Shown piece after piece: positions 25,908-34,893 of a DNA stretch of 64,000 bases. Under the pieces are notes generated by a model. That model did not search any database. It was given only the letters and a program-made list of their open reading frames with translations, and was not told the origin of the DNA. The stretch spans positions 58,074-122,073 of the forward strand of contig NZ_FODV01000012.1 of the NCBI RefSeq assembly GCF_900110465.1, read 5' to 3'. Made by a program: the position numbers and the translations under genes. The DNA is from Halogranum amylolyticum (GTDB taxonomy: Archaea; Halobacteriota; Halobacteria; Halobacteriales; Haloferacaceae). Positions within the stretch are counted from its first letter, which is position 1, and every line of letters starts with the position of its first letter.

Positions 25908-26525
25908 ATGGCTTCGACAACAGATTATTCAGAACCAGACACGAGTGACGAACTCTCCAACACCCTTCGGGACAACTGGCGGCCCCTGCTGTACGCTGGG
26001 GTACTACTGGCCGCCACTGGACTGATCGCTATCCTCGCACCGTTCCTCACCGGGATCTCGATCACGATGCTCGTCGGAGTACTGCTCGTCGTCGGCGGGT
26101 TGTTCCACTTCGTCGGTGCGTTCAAGGGGCAGGGGTGGGCGGGGTTCGCTTGGCAGATCGCGCTCGGTGTGATCGGAGTCGTCGCCGGTGCGATCGTCCT
26201 CCTGAACCCGATAGTCGGACTGCTCACGTTGACGCTCGCCGTCATCGGCTATCTCGTCGCCTCCGGCGTCGTCGAGATCGTGATGGGGCTTCGCCTCCGC
26301 GGGGAGAAGAACTGGCTCTGGAGCGTCCTGAGTGGCGTCCTCGGTATCGTCCTCGGAGCGATGCTGTGGGCCGGGTTCCCGAGTACCGCCCTCTGGACAG
26401 TTGGACTGCTGTTCGGTATCAACCTCTTGACGACTGGCGTGTCCATGGTCGCGGTCGCGCTGGGCGGACGCAGTCTCGCCGAAACGGAAGACAGCAGCCA
26501 GTTCGCCGGAGCCGGTGGTGTCTGA
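25908..26525 (+). CDS. HdeD family (DUF308) membrane protein
   Basis: This 205-residue protein has six hydrophobic helices in three repeated hairpins, as in HdeD (YAGVLLAATGLIAILAPFLTG; GVLLVVGGLFHFVGAFKG; LWTVGLLFGINLLTTG). HdeD proteins are associated with acid resistance in enterobacteria; the archaeal role is unknown. It is the first gene of a coupled group of four. Confidence 0.88.
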   Translation: MASTTDYSEPDTSDELSNTLRDNWRPLLYAGVLLAATGLIAILAPFLTGISITMLVGVLLVVGGLFHFVGAFKGQGWAGFAWQIALGVIGVVAGAIVLLNPIVGLLTLTLAVIGYLVASGVVEIVMGLRLRGEKNWLWSVLSGVLGIVLGAMLWAGFPSTALWTVGLLFGINLLTTGVSMVAVALGGRSLAETEDSSQFAGAGGV

Positions 26526-26564
26526 ACAGTCCACTGTCCGGTTCGACACGACCTGGAGGATCCG

Positions 26565-27170
26565 ATGACCTCGTCCGAGACAAACGAGTGGTTCGTCACT
26601 GGTTCGCGTCTCAACGCGATCGTCGCGTGGGCGGTCGTCGCGGTCGTCGCTGCGACCGCCGTTGCGGCGTTCTTCCGAGCCAACGTCGTCGACGTCGCGC
26701 TCGCGCTCACCGTCGTCGCCGTGGCCGCCGTCCCCGCGGTCGTGAGCGGGTCGTGGACGCGGACGATGCCGTGGCCGATGGTGCTCGTCGCCTCGATTCC
26801 GCTGCTCGTCCGAGTGTCCCAACCATCGTTTCTCTTCGAAATCGTCGTCGGTCTCTCGCTCGCGACGCTCGCGATGCTCGTCGTCACCGCACTCCAGATG
26901 ACGACGCCGATCCGGATGACACCGAACTTCGCGGTGGGGGTGGTCGTGGTGGCGACGCTGGGGCTCGTCGGGTTCTGGGCCGTCAGTTCTGCACTGTCGA
27001 GTCGCTATCTGGGAACAGCGTTCTTCGGGACGAATCAGGCGCTCATGTACGCCTTCGCTGCGGCAGCGACCGCGGGTATCCTCGCAGGGTTCGCCTTCCG
27101 GTGGTACTTCGCCAGACATCTCGCGACCGACCGCGTGAGACAGTCGCCCGACGAGCGGGAGGCCGTATGA
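26565..27170 (+). CDS. Integral membrane protein of HdeD operon
   Basis: This 201-residue protein has about six hydrophobic helices, with a short charged C-terminus RQSPDEREAV. I recognise no family. The stop overlaps the next start as ATGA (27167-27170), so it is translationally coupled to the DUF2238-like protein. Confidence 0.8.
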   Translation: MTSSETNEWFVTGSRLNAIVAWAVVAVVAATAVAAFFRANVVDVALALTVVAVAAVPAVVSGSWTRTMPWPMVLVASIPLLVRVSQPSFLFEIVVGLSLATLAMLVVTALQMTTPIRMTPNFAVGVVVVATLGLVGFWAVSSALSSRYLGTAFFGTNQALMYAFAAAATAGILAGFAFRWYFARHLATDRVRQSPDEREAV

Positions 27171-27835
27171 GTCTCGCTCGACGCTTGCACCTGTCGGAAC
27201 GACGGGAACTTCGATTCGTTCGTGGACTGCAGACAGTCATCATTCTCGTCCTCGGACTCGGTCTCTGGTTCGGGAACGTGGGCGTCGTGGTCAACGCCGG
27301 TGTCGGACTGATTGCGACGTTCGTTCCGACGTATCTCGAACGAAGTCACCGAATCGTGATGGACGCCGGCCTCGTACTGTGGATCACGGCTGCGATGTTC
27401 CTCCACGCGTTGGGAACACTGCCACTCCCTGGACTGGACTTTCTCAGTCCATATCAGGCCGTCTGGTGGTGGGACCATCTCACCCATACGTTCTCGGCGT
27501 CGCTGGTCGCCGGTATCGCCTACGCGACGCTTCGGGCGGTCGAGGTCCACTCCGACGGGATCACGCTCTCGCCAGCGTTCAGATTCGTGTATCTCCTCCT
27601 GTTCACCATGGCGTTCGGCGTCGTCTGGGAGCTTCTGGAGTTCGCCATCGGCGAAGTGGCCCGACTATCTGGTACCGCAGGAGTGCTCACTCAGTACGGG
27701 CTGGACGACACAGTACTAGACCTGATGTACGACACCGTCGGCGGACTGCTGGTGGCCATATTCGGAACGGTCCACCTTACGGGTCTCTCGGATCAACTGG
27801 CCGCCCGGCTGGATGCGAGGTCGACGAAGCGATGA
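27167..27835 (+). CDS. DUF2238 (YjdF-like) membrane protein
   Basis: This 222-residue protein has about six helices. It has the DUF2238 landmarks: WWDHLTHTFSASLVAGIAYA (about 104-123), VVWELLEFAIGEVA (about 153-166) and LDDTVLDLMYDTVGGLLVAIFG (about 181-202), with the paired acidic residues within the membrane region. It overlaps both neighbours by ATGA. Function unknown. Confidence 0.8.
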   Translation: MSLARRLHLSERRELRFVRGLQTVIILVLGLGLWFGNVGVVVNAGVGLIATFVPTYLERSHRIVMDAGLVLWITAAMFLHALGTLPLPGLDFLSPYQAVWWWDHLTHTFSASLVAGIAYATLRAVEVHSDGITLSPAFRFVYLLLFTMAFGVVWELLEFAIGEVARLSGTAGVLTQYGLDDTVLDLMYDTVGGLLVAIFGTVHLTGLSDQLAARLDARSTKR

Positions 27836-28398
27836 GTACGCTCACCGACGACCGACCGTCGACGCCGTCGGCCCCGGACGACCAGTCGAACGATGGAGTC
27901 GAGGCGACCGTCGGTGTCGTCGCCATCGCCGTCGGCGTCGTCGCCATTGCGATGCCGCTTCTCGTCGGAGCGCTCGTCAGTGTCTGGCTCGGGGTGCTCC
28001 TCGTCGTCCTCGGAGTCGTCCGTATGGAGGCGCTGAAGTCGCGCTCGTCGGTCGACGTCCGCCTCCTCGCTTCCGAAGCACTTCGTGCGACGGGATACGT
28101 GATCGTCGGAATCGTGCTCGTCGTCTTCCCACTGGAGCCGACTCGGCTCTCGTATCTGCTGGCGATTCCGCTGCTACTCGACGGGGTCGGTCGGCTCGTC
28201 GGTGTCATCCGCGGGACAACAGACACGCGTTCGGTACTCCTCGGCGTCGGCCTCGTCAGTCTCGCCGCACTACTCGTCGTGCCGTGGCCCGGTACTGCCG
28301 CCTGGGTGCTCGGTCTCCTGTTCGGCCTCGGATTGATCCTCGTCGGAGTGTCAGCGATCAGCCGACTCTGGAGACGGTCTTCGAGCACGGCAGGCTGA
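27832..28398 (+). CDS. Second HdeD-like (DUF308) membrane protein
   Basis: This 188-residue protein repeats the DUF308 hairpin pattern (VGVVAIAVGVVAIAMPLLVGALVS; LLAIPLLLDGVGRLVGV; WVLGLLFGLGLILVGVSAI). It is more diverged than the first copy and lacks its N-terminal length. Its ATG overlaps the previous stop (ATGA), so it closes the coupled operon. Confidence 0.82.
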   Translation: MSTLTDDRPSTPSAPDDQSNDGVEATVGVVAIAVGVVAIAMPLLVGALVSVWLGVLLVVLGVVRMEALKSRSSVDVRLLASEALRATGYVIVGIVLVVFPLEPTRLSYLLAIPLLLDGVGRLVGVIRGTTDTRSVLLGVGLVSLAALLVVPWPGTAAWVLGLLFGLGLILVGVSAISRLWRRSSSTAG

Positions 28399-28458
28399 CA
28401 GCGAGGATGGCGGTGCGAGCAAGAGACGTCGACCACCGCTGCAGATGTGAACGAACCG

Positions 28459-29529
28459 CTACTCCAGCCTCACGTCGTCGGGGTCGACGGTGACGAACGA
28501 CCCGTCGTCGCGGGCGGACTCGTAGGCCGCCTCGGTGACGGCGGTCACGCGGAGACCGTCGAGAGCGGTCGCAGCCGGTTCTGCGCCCGTCCGGATCGCC
28601 TCGACGAACGCGTCGACCTTCGTCTCCCGGTCCTTGCGCGAGAGACGCGGGCGGTACTCGCCGCTCTCGTCGTCGATCTCGGCGTACTCGCTCGGCTCCC
28701 AGTCCTGGCTGTCGAGCGTGACGGCCCCTTTCTCGTCCCACATACGAACGTGCTCGCGCATGCAGGGCGTCTCTCCCGAGAGCGAGAACGACGCGGTCGC
28801 CCCGTTCGTAAAGCGGATGGTGACGTTCGCGCGGCCGTCGACGCGTTGCTCGTCGTCGACGAAGTGCATACTCGCCGAGACCGCCTCGGGGGTCAACTGC
28901 GTGCTCCACAGCACGCCGTCGAGCAGGTGACTGCCGGTGTCGTAGAGATAGCCGCCACCCGAGAGATCGGGGTTCTGCCGCCAGGCGCCGTCGAACCGGT
29001 CGACCCAGTCCTGACAGACTTCGGCGGTGATCCAGCGCGGTTCGCGGTCCGCCTCGGCCCACAGCTCTCGCGCCTCGACGAACGCCGGGTAGAAGTGTCG
29101 CTGGTAGCCGACCATCAACACCTCGTCGCGCTCGCGGTCGCGTTCGACGAGATCCCGCGCGTCGTCGAGATCCGTCGTGAGCGGCTTGTCACAGAGGACG
29201 TGGAGGTCGTGCTCGAACGCCGTGAGAATCTGGTCGTAGTGGAGGGTGTGCGGCGTCCCGATGAGTACGGCGTCGAGCGTCTCGGCGTCGAGCATCGTCT
29301 CGTAATCGGTGTACTGCGACGCCGTCTCGACGCCGAGTTCGTCGCCGGCCTCCGCGAGTACCTCCTCGTCGATGTCGACGACAGCGTCGACCGTGGCGCC
29401 GTCGTGTTCGACGAACTCGCCGCCGACAGCCGTCCCGATGAAGCCGCCGCCGACGACGCCGACCCGGAGCGGGTCGACCGTGCTCGTCTCGCCAGTCGTC
29501 TCTTCGTGGTCTACCGCGGTGTCGGCCAT
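28459..29529 (-). CDS. Gfo/Idh/MocA family NAD(P)-dependent oxidoreductase
   Basis: This 356-residue dehydrogenase has an N-terminal Rossmann domain (LRVGVVGGGFIGTAVG, about 22-37) and the family lysine in CDKPLTTD (about 110-117; equivalent to EKP). The C-terminal alpha/beta domain contains GGYLYDTGSHLLDGVLW (about 205-221) with the catalytic-region D and H. Substrates are usually sugars or inositols; none can be assigned here. The start is the ATG at 29529; the longer frame upstream is non-conserved in appearance. Confidence 0.9.
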   Translation of the reverse strand: MADTAVDHEETTGETSTVDPLRVGVVGGGFIGTAVGGEFVEHDGATVDAVVDIDEEVLAEAGDELGVETASQYTDYETMLDAETLDAVLIGTPHTLHYDQILTAFEHDLHVLCDKPLTTDLDDARDLVERDRERDEVLMVGYQRHFYPAFVEARELWAEADREPRWITAEVCQDWVDRFDGAWRQNPDLSGGGYLYDTGSHLLDGVLWSTQLTPEAVSASMHFVDDEQRVDGRANVTIRFTNGATASFSLSGETPCMREHVRMWDEKGAVTLDSQDWEPSEYAEIDDESGEYRPRLSRKDRETKVDAFVEAIRTGAEPAATALDGLRVTAVTEAAYESARDDGSFVTVDPDDVRLE

Positions 29530-29832
29530 ATCGATATCGACTCTCGGGCAGTCGAAAAGCGCTGTGCTTCTGTGTCGGAGTTGCCTGCGAGGGTTCGAGA
29601 ACTCGATGTGGGCGTTCCACGGCGAAAGGCTTGGCGTGGACGGCGACGCCACGGGACGACAGTGGGTGGGAGCGTCAGCGGGGGCGTCGGCGACGTCCAC
29701 GCCGGGGTGACGCCGGTCTCGATGGCCCGGACCGATGCCGACGAACCCCACATCCACACACCGGGGGAACGAAAGTGAGCGTATTGGTGCGAGAGACGAA
29801 AACGGCCCGGAACACGACGCCCGGGCAGCCAC

Positions 29833-30363
29833 TCACCGCGAGCGCTCCTCCTCGACTGCCGCTCGCCGCTCGCGATCGGCACGCGCGTCGTCGAGCGAGT
29901 CGGTTGCGACGAGCCGGTCGAGCTTTCGTTCGAACTCCGCTTCGGTGAGCTCTCCTTCGACGTAGCGTCGCTGGAGGTCGTCGAGCGCCCGCTCGGCCCG
30001 TTCCTCGTCGGACGGTGCTGGCGGAGCGAGGAAGTCGGCGAAGACGACCGAGTCCAGCGGCGAGTACGTCCGTTCGATGCGGTCGACGAGCGCGTGGGCA
30101 CGCTGGCTCCGCGGGACGGAGAGTCGACGGAGGACGGCGACGGTCAGCCCGACGCCCGACAGCGTCGCGACGGTGAGCAGGACCGCGAGTGCGACGAAGA
30201 AGGGGAGCGCGAGTTCGACGAGCGGACCGACGACCGGCCCGCCGCTCGCGAGCGCGGCGTAGACGACGACACCCAGATACCCGACGACACCCGTGAGCAG
30301 ACCGACGGAGAGGAGCAGTCCGACCAGCGAGGTGACGAGGAGGTGGCGTTTGACCCAACCCAT
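29833..30363 (-). CDS. Membrane protein with SHOCT domain
   Basis: This 176-residue protein has two membrane hairpin helices (about 8-38 and 45-78) and a C-terminal SHOCT-type segment ERALDDLQRRYVEGELTEAEFERKLDRL split over about residues 125-152. SHOCT domains often mediate oligomerisation. The C-terminus is strongly charged. Confidence 0.8.
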   Translation of the reverse strand: MGWVKRHLLVTSLVGLLLSVGLLTGVVGYLGVVVYAALASGGPVVGPLVELALPFFVALAVLLTVATLSGVGLTVAVLRRLSVPRSQRAHALVDRIERTYSPLDSVVFADFLAPPAPSDEERAERALDDLQRRYVEGELTEAEFERKLDRLVATDSLDDARADRERRAAVEEERSR

Positions 30364-30433
30364 GACAGGAGCTAACGCGTCCGAGGGGGGTATATCTCAC
30401 GCCGAGCGGGTACTGCACCGACCCGAACCTACA

Positions 30434-30679
30434 ATGCAGTCTGACGGATATATGGGGACGATGCGGAACAGTCGGACCCCACTCAGCGCGAGTGCCGAGG
30501 AGGCGCTCGACCTGCTCCGCCCCGAGATCGAAGCTACCAGCGCAGGGCTGTCGCAGTCGGCCGCAGAGTCGCTACTCGAGAGCGAGGAGTTCACCGGCGA
30601 CGACGCCGCGGCGGTCCTCACCGAACTGCTACAGAAAGGCTATCTCTACGAGGTGGACGGACTCCTTCGGTTGCCGTGA
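30434..30679 (+). CDS. Small winged-helix-like protein
   Basis: This 81-residue acidic protein (ATG 30434) contains helices and a short beta end (LLQKGYLYEVDGLLRLP) that fits a small winged helix. A TATA-like GTATATC lies about 45 bases upstream, between this and the divergent SHOCT gene. No family is recognised beyond haloarchaeal hypothetical. Confidence 0.6.
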   Translation: MQSDGYMGTMRNSRTPLSASAEEALDLLRPEIEATSAGLSQSAAESLLESEEFTGDDAAAVLTELLQKGYLYEVDGLLRLP

Positions 30680-30743
30680 ACCGCTGTCCGCGGCGAGCGT
30701 TTCGTCGACAGCAGTGAGGAGAGAGCCTCGAACGGCGACGCGG

Positions 30744-31394
30744 TCAGAGGTCGGGACGGGGTCCCCGTCGCTTCGCCTTCTCGCGCGTCCCGAACCCGAA
30801 CAGTGCAACGAGACCGCCGACGAGTCCGACCCCGCCACTGAGCGTGAGCGTAGTCGCCAGTCCGTCGTCCTCGTCGGTAGACTGCGGATCGCCGACGACG
30901 ACCGCTCCCTTCATCCCCATCGCCTGGTGCGGAACGCAGGCGTACTTCCGGACGCCTGTCGACTCGAGTGTCTGTTCGAACGTGTGGCCGGCTTCGCCGG
31001 TCATCTCGCTCTCGAAGCTCCCGTCTTCGGCGACGACGTTGTGCGTCCCGCCCTTTCCCGACCACTCCCAGACGACGGTCGTTCCGGGATCGACGCGGAC
31101 GGCGGCCGGGCCGAACCCGAAGTTGCCACCGTTGGCCGACGTGCCGACGGTGATCGTCACCTCTGCGTTGCCGGTCTCGTCGACGACTCCCTCGTAGTTG
31201 TCGACGTTTCCGAACCACCCCGCGAGGTCAGACTCACCGGACGACTGTGCCGCGGTACCTCCCGCCGACCCGAGTGCGAGACAGGCCGTCGTCGCACTCA
31301 CAGCACCCCGTGACACCGTCCGCCGCGTCACGTCCGGGTCACGTACCGCTGACGTCGCATCGCGTTCGCGTGTCGTGGATGACATGGATGACAT
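30744..31394 (-). CDS. Halocyanin-type blue copper protein
   Basis: This 216-residue protein has a Tat-like N-terminus (VTRRTVSRGAVSAT), a plastocyanin/halocyanin domain (about 60-170) with ligands H in GGTHNV and C/H/M in YACVPHQAMGMKG, and a C-terminal membrane helix (about 183-204) ending in a basic anchor. It would be an extracellular, membrane-held single-electron carrier. A partner oxidase is not in the window. Confidence 0.93.
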   Translation of the reverse strand: MSSMSSTTRERDATSAVRDPDVTRRTVSRGAVSATTACLALGSAGGTAAQSSGESDLAGWFGNVDNYEGVVDETGNAEVTITVGTSANGGNFGFGPAAVRVDPGTTVVWEWSGKGGTHNVVAEDGSFESEMTGEAGHTFEQTLESTGVRKYACVPHQAMGMKGAVVVGDPQSTDEDDGLATTLTLSGGVGLVGGLVALFGFGTREKAKRRGPRPDL

Positions 31395-31485
31395 AGGTTG
31401 CGTCCTCGTGGTCGGTTAGCCCTCGTAGCCGGCGTACTGCATCAACTGATCGAAGATCTCCGTGTCCATCGCCTCCTTGTGAACT

Positions 31486-31508
31486 GCCTCGGGGTCAAGC
31501 CCCGAGGC
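31486..31508 (-). repeat. Right-end hairpin of truncated tnpB locus
   Basis: A perfect 9-bp stem (GCCTCGGGG / CCCCGAGGC) with a 5-base TCAAG loop stands just beyond the 3' end of the truncated tnpB (minus strand). It is followed by TTCCCGTGGG. This is the position of the subterminal hairpin that marks the end of IS605-family elements and the 3' part of TnpB guide RNA. Confidence 0.6.
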
Positions 31509-31518
31509 TTCCCGTGGG

Positions 31519-32223
31519 TTAGTCGGACACTCCCACTCGACCATCGGCCTGATAGCCTCGAACGGTCGGGTGGGTCACGGTCGGGGCGTCCACGGCCCCC
31601 GATACCTGCCGTCGCACCTTCCGAACAACGGGAAGGCTGTTGAGAGCAGGCACATTCCAATCGAGTTTCTTCACGCCTTTCACGGCGATATTGACGCTTG
31701 CACCACGGTCGCTGTGGTCTTGATGGGAACACGACCGACACTTGAACCGCTTCTTGTTGCGATTACCACGCTCTGTGTGTCCACACATCGGACACCGTTG
31801 ACTCGTGTACGACGGGTCAATCCACGCAGTCGGGATGCCCTCGAAAGACGCCTTGTACGACGTGTAGTACTGAAGAGCACGGAACGGGAGGTGGTGCAAG
31901 CGCCGATTCATCCGCGTACCGTAGTCAATACTATCGCGCATCTCTTTGAGGTCTTCAAAGACGATGCACGGCTTCTCGAACTGACGACTCCACTCCACGA
32001 TGTGCCGAGACACCTTGTGGAGTCGGTCACGGACAAGCCGTTCTTCACGCCCTTCGAGCGTGTCGTGAATGCTGTCTTTCCCCGCGTTCTGGACGCGCTT
32101 TCGCATCGTGAAGTAGCGGTGGCGCTCGAACTTGATTTCGGGGAAGTCGATGACCAGCGTGTCCTCGACGCCATCCTCGGAGAGTGCGGTGAGTGCCACG
32201 TTGTCCTTAATCTCGAACGCCAA
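31519..32223 (-). pseudogene. N-terminally truncated IS1341-type TnpB
   Basis: This frame of 234 residues covers the C-terminal half of a TnpB nuclease. Present: RuvC-II IVFEDLKEMRD, the zinc-ribbon CPMCGH...CRSC and RuvC-III DRGASVNIA. Missing: the bridge/WED-like N-terminus of about 180 residues and a clear RuvC-I Asp motif. The frame begins at a TTG with an in-frame stop six codons upstream; other frames upstream are scrambled. Beyond the zinc ribbon there is an unusual tail of about 55 residues. It should be inactive as a nuclease, but the 3' end and terminal hairpin remain. Confidence 0.8.
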
Positions 32224-32440
32224 GGTCTGTGACGCACGTTATCATCCGGAGAGCGAGCGACGGCCAAGCGGCCGTTAGGTCGATGTCGATGGGAGTACTC
32301 GGTCTACACACTGTCTTGAATCAGCGCCGACTCCGAGAGAGACGTCAAACCGTTCTCGCAGGTACCGCCCACTCAGGACCCCGCTCGACCGGTGCGCTCC
32401 GGCACCGCGCCGTACTCACCTCCGTTGCTCACAACCGACA

Positions 32441-33256
32441 ATGGTAGACGACAGTTCATCGACATCGTCGCGACGTGACCGAACGACACGCCGAAGACTC
32501 CTCACCGGACTGGGAGCCGCGATCACCGCCGGATTCGCAGGATGTGTCGGCGGTGGCGAGACGACCCGCTCGACCGAGCAGGTCTCTGGCCGCCTCTCGC
32601 GGCGGTACGCGGTCGACGTCGACGGCGGGAGAGCGGCGTTCCAGGTCGACATCCCCAAGTCGGCGTACGCCGCCGCCCGCGACCGCGACCGGTCGTTCGC
32701 CCGCGCGGTCGACGCCGCCCGCGACAACGACGCACTCGAACGGGTGGGGCGACAGATCGCTGACGAGTACGCGAGCGACGCCGACCGACTCCTAGCTGCG
32801 CAGGCGGTCGTCGCCGACATCGAGTACACGACGGACCGCGCGACGACCGGTCAGCGGGAGTACATCCGGTATCCGGCCGAGACGATCGCCGAGGACACGG
32901 GCGATTGTGAGGACCTCGCGCTCGTACTCGCCGGCGTGCTGTCAAGCGACGCGCTCGGCTTCCGTACCGGGTTCGTGATCCCGGAGGGGCACTGCGCGGT
33001 GCTCGTCGATCGCGATGACGTCCCCGAGTCGCTTCTCGTCTCCGACCCGTTGACGGTGACCGTCGGAGACCGAGAGTACGTCTACCTCGAATCCGTCGAA
33101 GACCGCTCGCCCGGGTCGTGGGCCCGCGACTACGGGGAACGACCGCTGCTCGTCGCCTACCGCGATCGCTGGTATCCGCTCGACGCCGGTGCACTCGTCG
33201 ATCACTCGCTCGAGACCGTCGCCGGTGGCTCCGGATCAACCTCACAGTTCTTCTGA
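32441..33256 (+). CDS. Transglutaminase-like lipoprotein
   Basis: This 271-residue protein has a Tat-type signal (TRRRLLTGLGAAIT) with lipobox FAGC (Cys about 35). The C-terminal half has a papain-like transglutaminase core: GDCEDLALVLAGVL (Cys about 154), EGHCAVLV (His about 182) and a later Asp (SDPLTV). A surface-bound protease, ligase or inactive binding role is possible. It is placed between two tnpB loci, perhaps with its flanks shaped by insertion. Confidence 0.82.
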   Translation: MVDDSSSTSSRRDRTTRRRLLTGLGAAITAGFAGCVGGGETTRSTEQVSGRLSRRYAVDVDGGRAAFQVDIPKSAYAAARDRDRSFARAVDAARDNDALERVGRQIADEYASDADRLLAAQAVVADIEYTTDRATTGQREYIRYPAETIAEDTGDCEDLALVLAGVLSSDALGFRTGFVIPEGHCAVLVDRDDVPESLLVSDPLTVTVGDREYVYLESVEDRSPGSWARDYGERPLLVAYRDRWYPLDAGALVDHSLETVAGGSGSTSQFF

Positions 33257-33355
33257 TAGGGGTTATCGTCGCCGGCCGGAAAATCAGTGATCTCCGGCGA
33301 CCACGGGTTCGGTTCTCACGGAGAAACCCTCTCAACAGCTCCGGTGACATCCTCT

Positions 33356-33371
33356 TCGCCGTCAACGGCGA
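33356..33371 (-). repeat. Right-end hairpin of intact tnpB element
   Basis: TCGCCG and CGGCGA arms with a TCAA loop lie about 27 bases beyond the tnpB stop and are followed by GGCTTCCC, as at 31509. This marks the element's 3' side and probably the 3' end of the guide (omega/re) RNA scaffold. Confidence 0.5.
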
Positions 33372-33397
33372 GGCTTCCCACGCATGGGGAATACCAG

Positions 33398-34654
33398 TTA
33401 GTCGTCGCTGGCAGAGGATTTCGACTCTTGAAACGCCGTGAGCGTCATCTGCGCTGGGACGCTCTTCTCACGGTGAGTCGTGGCGGTGTCACTACCGCTC
33501 CCATCCCGAGGTGAGTCATCGCGTTCCGCCTTGTCAAGCGGGACGCTCTCTCCCCACGGGTCAACCCGTCGTGCAATATTTGCGGAAGCGTTGATGTCGG
33601 CCTGAAACGTCGAAACGTGGCAGTCGTTGTGTGGACACCGAAACTCGGCCTGCGAGTCCCGCCGACCGATACGGTGGCACGAGTGGCACGTCTGCGAGGT
33701 GTACGCCGGATTCACGTACTCAACCGGGACGCCCGCTTCCGTCGCCTTGTCTTCGATGCGTCCTTGGAGTCGGGCGAACGCCCACGAGTGAAGACGACGG
33801 TTCATGTACTTCCCGTAGTCGAGCCGTTCGCGGATGTACGTCAGATTCTCCATCACCAACACCGGGTTCTCGAACTGTCGGGCGTACTCAACGGCCTCCC
33901 GAGACGCCTTCTCCACGATGTCGGTGAGCGCATTCTGGTAGTGGTCGTATCTCTCGTCGGTACGCCACTCCGAAGCGTCACGCTCTTGGAGTCGTTTCAG
34001 GGTCGTGTACATCTCTTTGCGGAGATGCTTCGCTCTGCTTCCGCTACGCACGAGCGGGTCAGTCGGAGAACCATCCTTGAGGGCACAGCCCGTGATGAGG
34101 GCGGTTTCTCCGATGTCTAAGCCGATATGCGTGGCGTCACCGTCTGTTGCTGGTTCTTCGACTGGGTACTCGACGGTGACGTGTAGTACCCAGTTCTTCC
34201 GGTGTTTCTGGAGCCGAATCTGACCAGCCTTTGCATCTTCGTTCACGAGATCGTGCCACAGTTCTTCTTGTTCTGGATTGATTCGGAGTGGAATCCAGAA
34301 GTTCGTCCCCCGACCGGGACGTGGAACCCACCACGTAAACTCGTAGTCGCGTTCTTCGGAGTGGTCAAACTTCGCGGCTTGGTTCGTGAGCCGTATCGGA
34401 TGGTCGTCATCCAGTTCGTTGGCATTGTACGTCTTACGGAGTTTCGGGACGTAGTTGCACAGGGCTGCCTTCGACTGATACGGTAGGTCGTAGGGCGTCA
34501 CGATGTCGCTGACTGCCGACATGGTACTTGCCCCGGCGTCGAACGCCTCTTGTAGACTGTCACGATACGTTTCGAGCAGGTCGTAGAGTTTTGACTCCTT
34601 GTGTGTCGTCGGTGGGGCGAACGTCGCTTCGAGCGTCTTAGTCGCCGTTTCCAT
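33398..34654 (-). CDS. tnpB: RNA-guided nuclease TnpB, IS1341 type
   Basis: This 418-residue TnpB is full length. RuvC-I GLDIGETAL (Asp about 178), RuvC-II VMENLTYIRE (Glu about 268), the zinc-ribbon CHSCH...CPHNDC (about 335-355) and RuvC-III QADINASANIA (Asp about 361) are all present, so it is predicted to be an active guide-directed DNA nuclease. The C-terminal tail (about 370-418) is disordered and acidic. The 3' end of the gene and the adjacent terminal hairpin are where the guide RNA would be encoded. A short frame overlaps its start. Confidence 0.92.
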   Translation of the reverse strand: METATKTLEATFAPPTTHKESKLYDLLETYRDSLQEAFDAGASTMSAVSDIVTPYDLPYQSKAALCNYVPKLRKTYNANELDDDHPIRLTNQAAKFDHSEERDYEFTWWVPRPGRGTNFWIPLRINPEQEELWHDLVNEDAKAGQIRLQKHRKNWVLHVTVEYPVEEPATDGDATHIGLDIGETALITGCALKDGSPTDPLVRSGSRAKHLRKEMYTTLKRLQERDASEWRTDERYDHYQNALTDIVEKASREAVEYARQFENPVLVMENLTYIRERLDYGKYMNRRLHSWAFARLQGRIEDKATEAGVPVEYVNPAYTSQTCHSCHRIGRRDSQAEFRCPHNDCHVSTFQADINASANIARRVDPWGESVPLDKAERDDSPRDGSGSDTATTHREKSVPAQMTLTAFQESKSSASDD

Positions 34655-34805
34655 CGGAGTCTAATCCTTTCTCGATGAGTTCTGCGTAGGCTCGTGGATG
34701 CCTGATTCCGTGTTTACGAGCATATTCTTTGACTCGCTCGTGGAGTGAACCACCACGGTCTATGTCTATTTCAGTTCGAACACGATTTTGTACGTTTCTT
34801 TGTAA
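34638..34805 (-). CDS. Short ORF overlapping tnpB start; no canonical start codon
   Basis: The frame between stops encodes about 55 residues containing DIDRGGSLHERVKEYARKHG and then PRAYAELIEKGL, which resembles a small ribbon-helix-helix-like DNA-binding protein. It overlaps the tnpB ATG by 17 bases. No ATG, GTG or TTG is in frame between the upstream TAG (34806-34808) and the conserved region, so it either starts at a non-standard codon (two ATA codons are available) or is decayed. A companion gene of this sort would be well placed to control tnpB. Confidence 0.45.
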   Translation of the reverse strand, partial: LQRNVQNRVRTEIDIDRGGSLHERVKEYARKHGIRHPRAYAELIEKGLDSDGNGD

Positions 34806-34875
34806 CTAAAAGGTTGGAATCGGGTATTCAGATGAACAACGTAGGGCGGGTTGTGTCCCAGTTGTCGGATTCACG

Positions 34876-34893
34876 CCCGCCCTGAGGGGCGGG
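34876..34893 (+). repeat. Terminal hairpin on the 5' side of the tnpB element
   Basis: CCCGCCC and GGGCGGG arms with a TGAG loop are preceded by GGATTCACG and followed by AGTCTCTCC. It could be the left end of the tnpB element or the right end of another decayed copy in opposite orientation. Confidence 0.45.

Noticed and set aside
26135..27166. Long upstream extension of the DUF2238-like frame
   Set aside because: The extension is an arginine-rich shadow of the two preceding genes; the true start is the ATG at 27167, which overlaps the previous stop.
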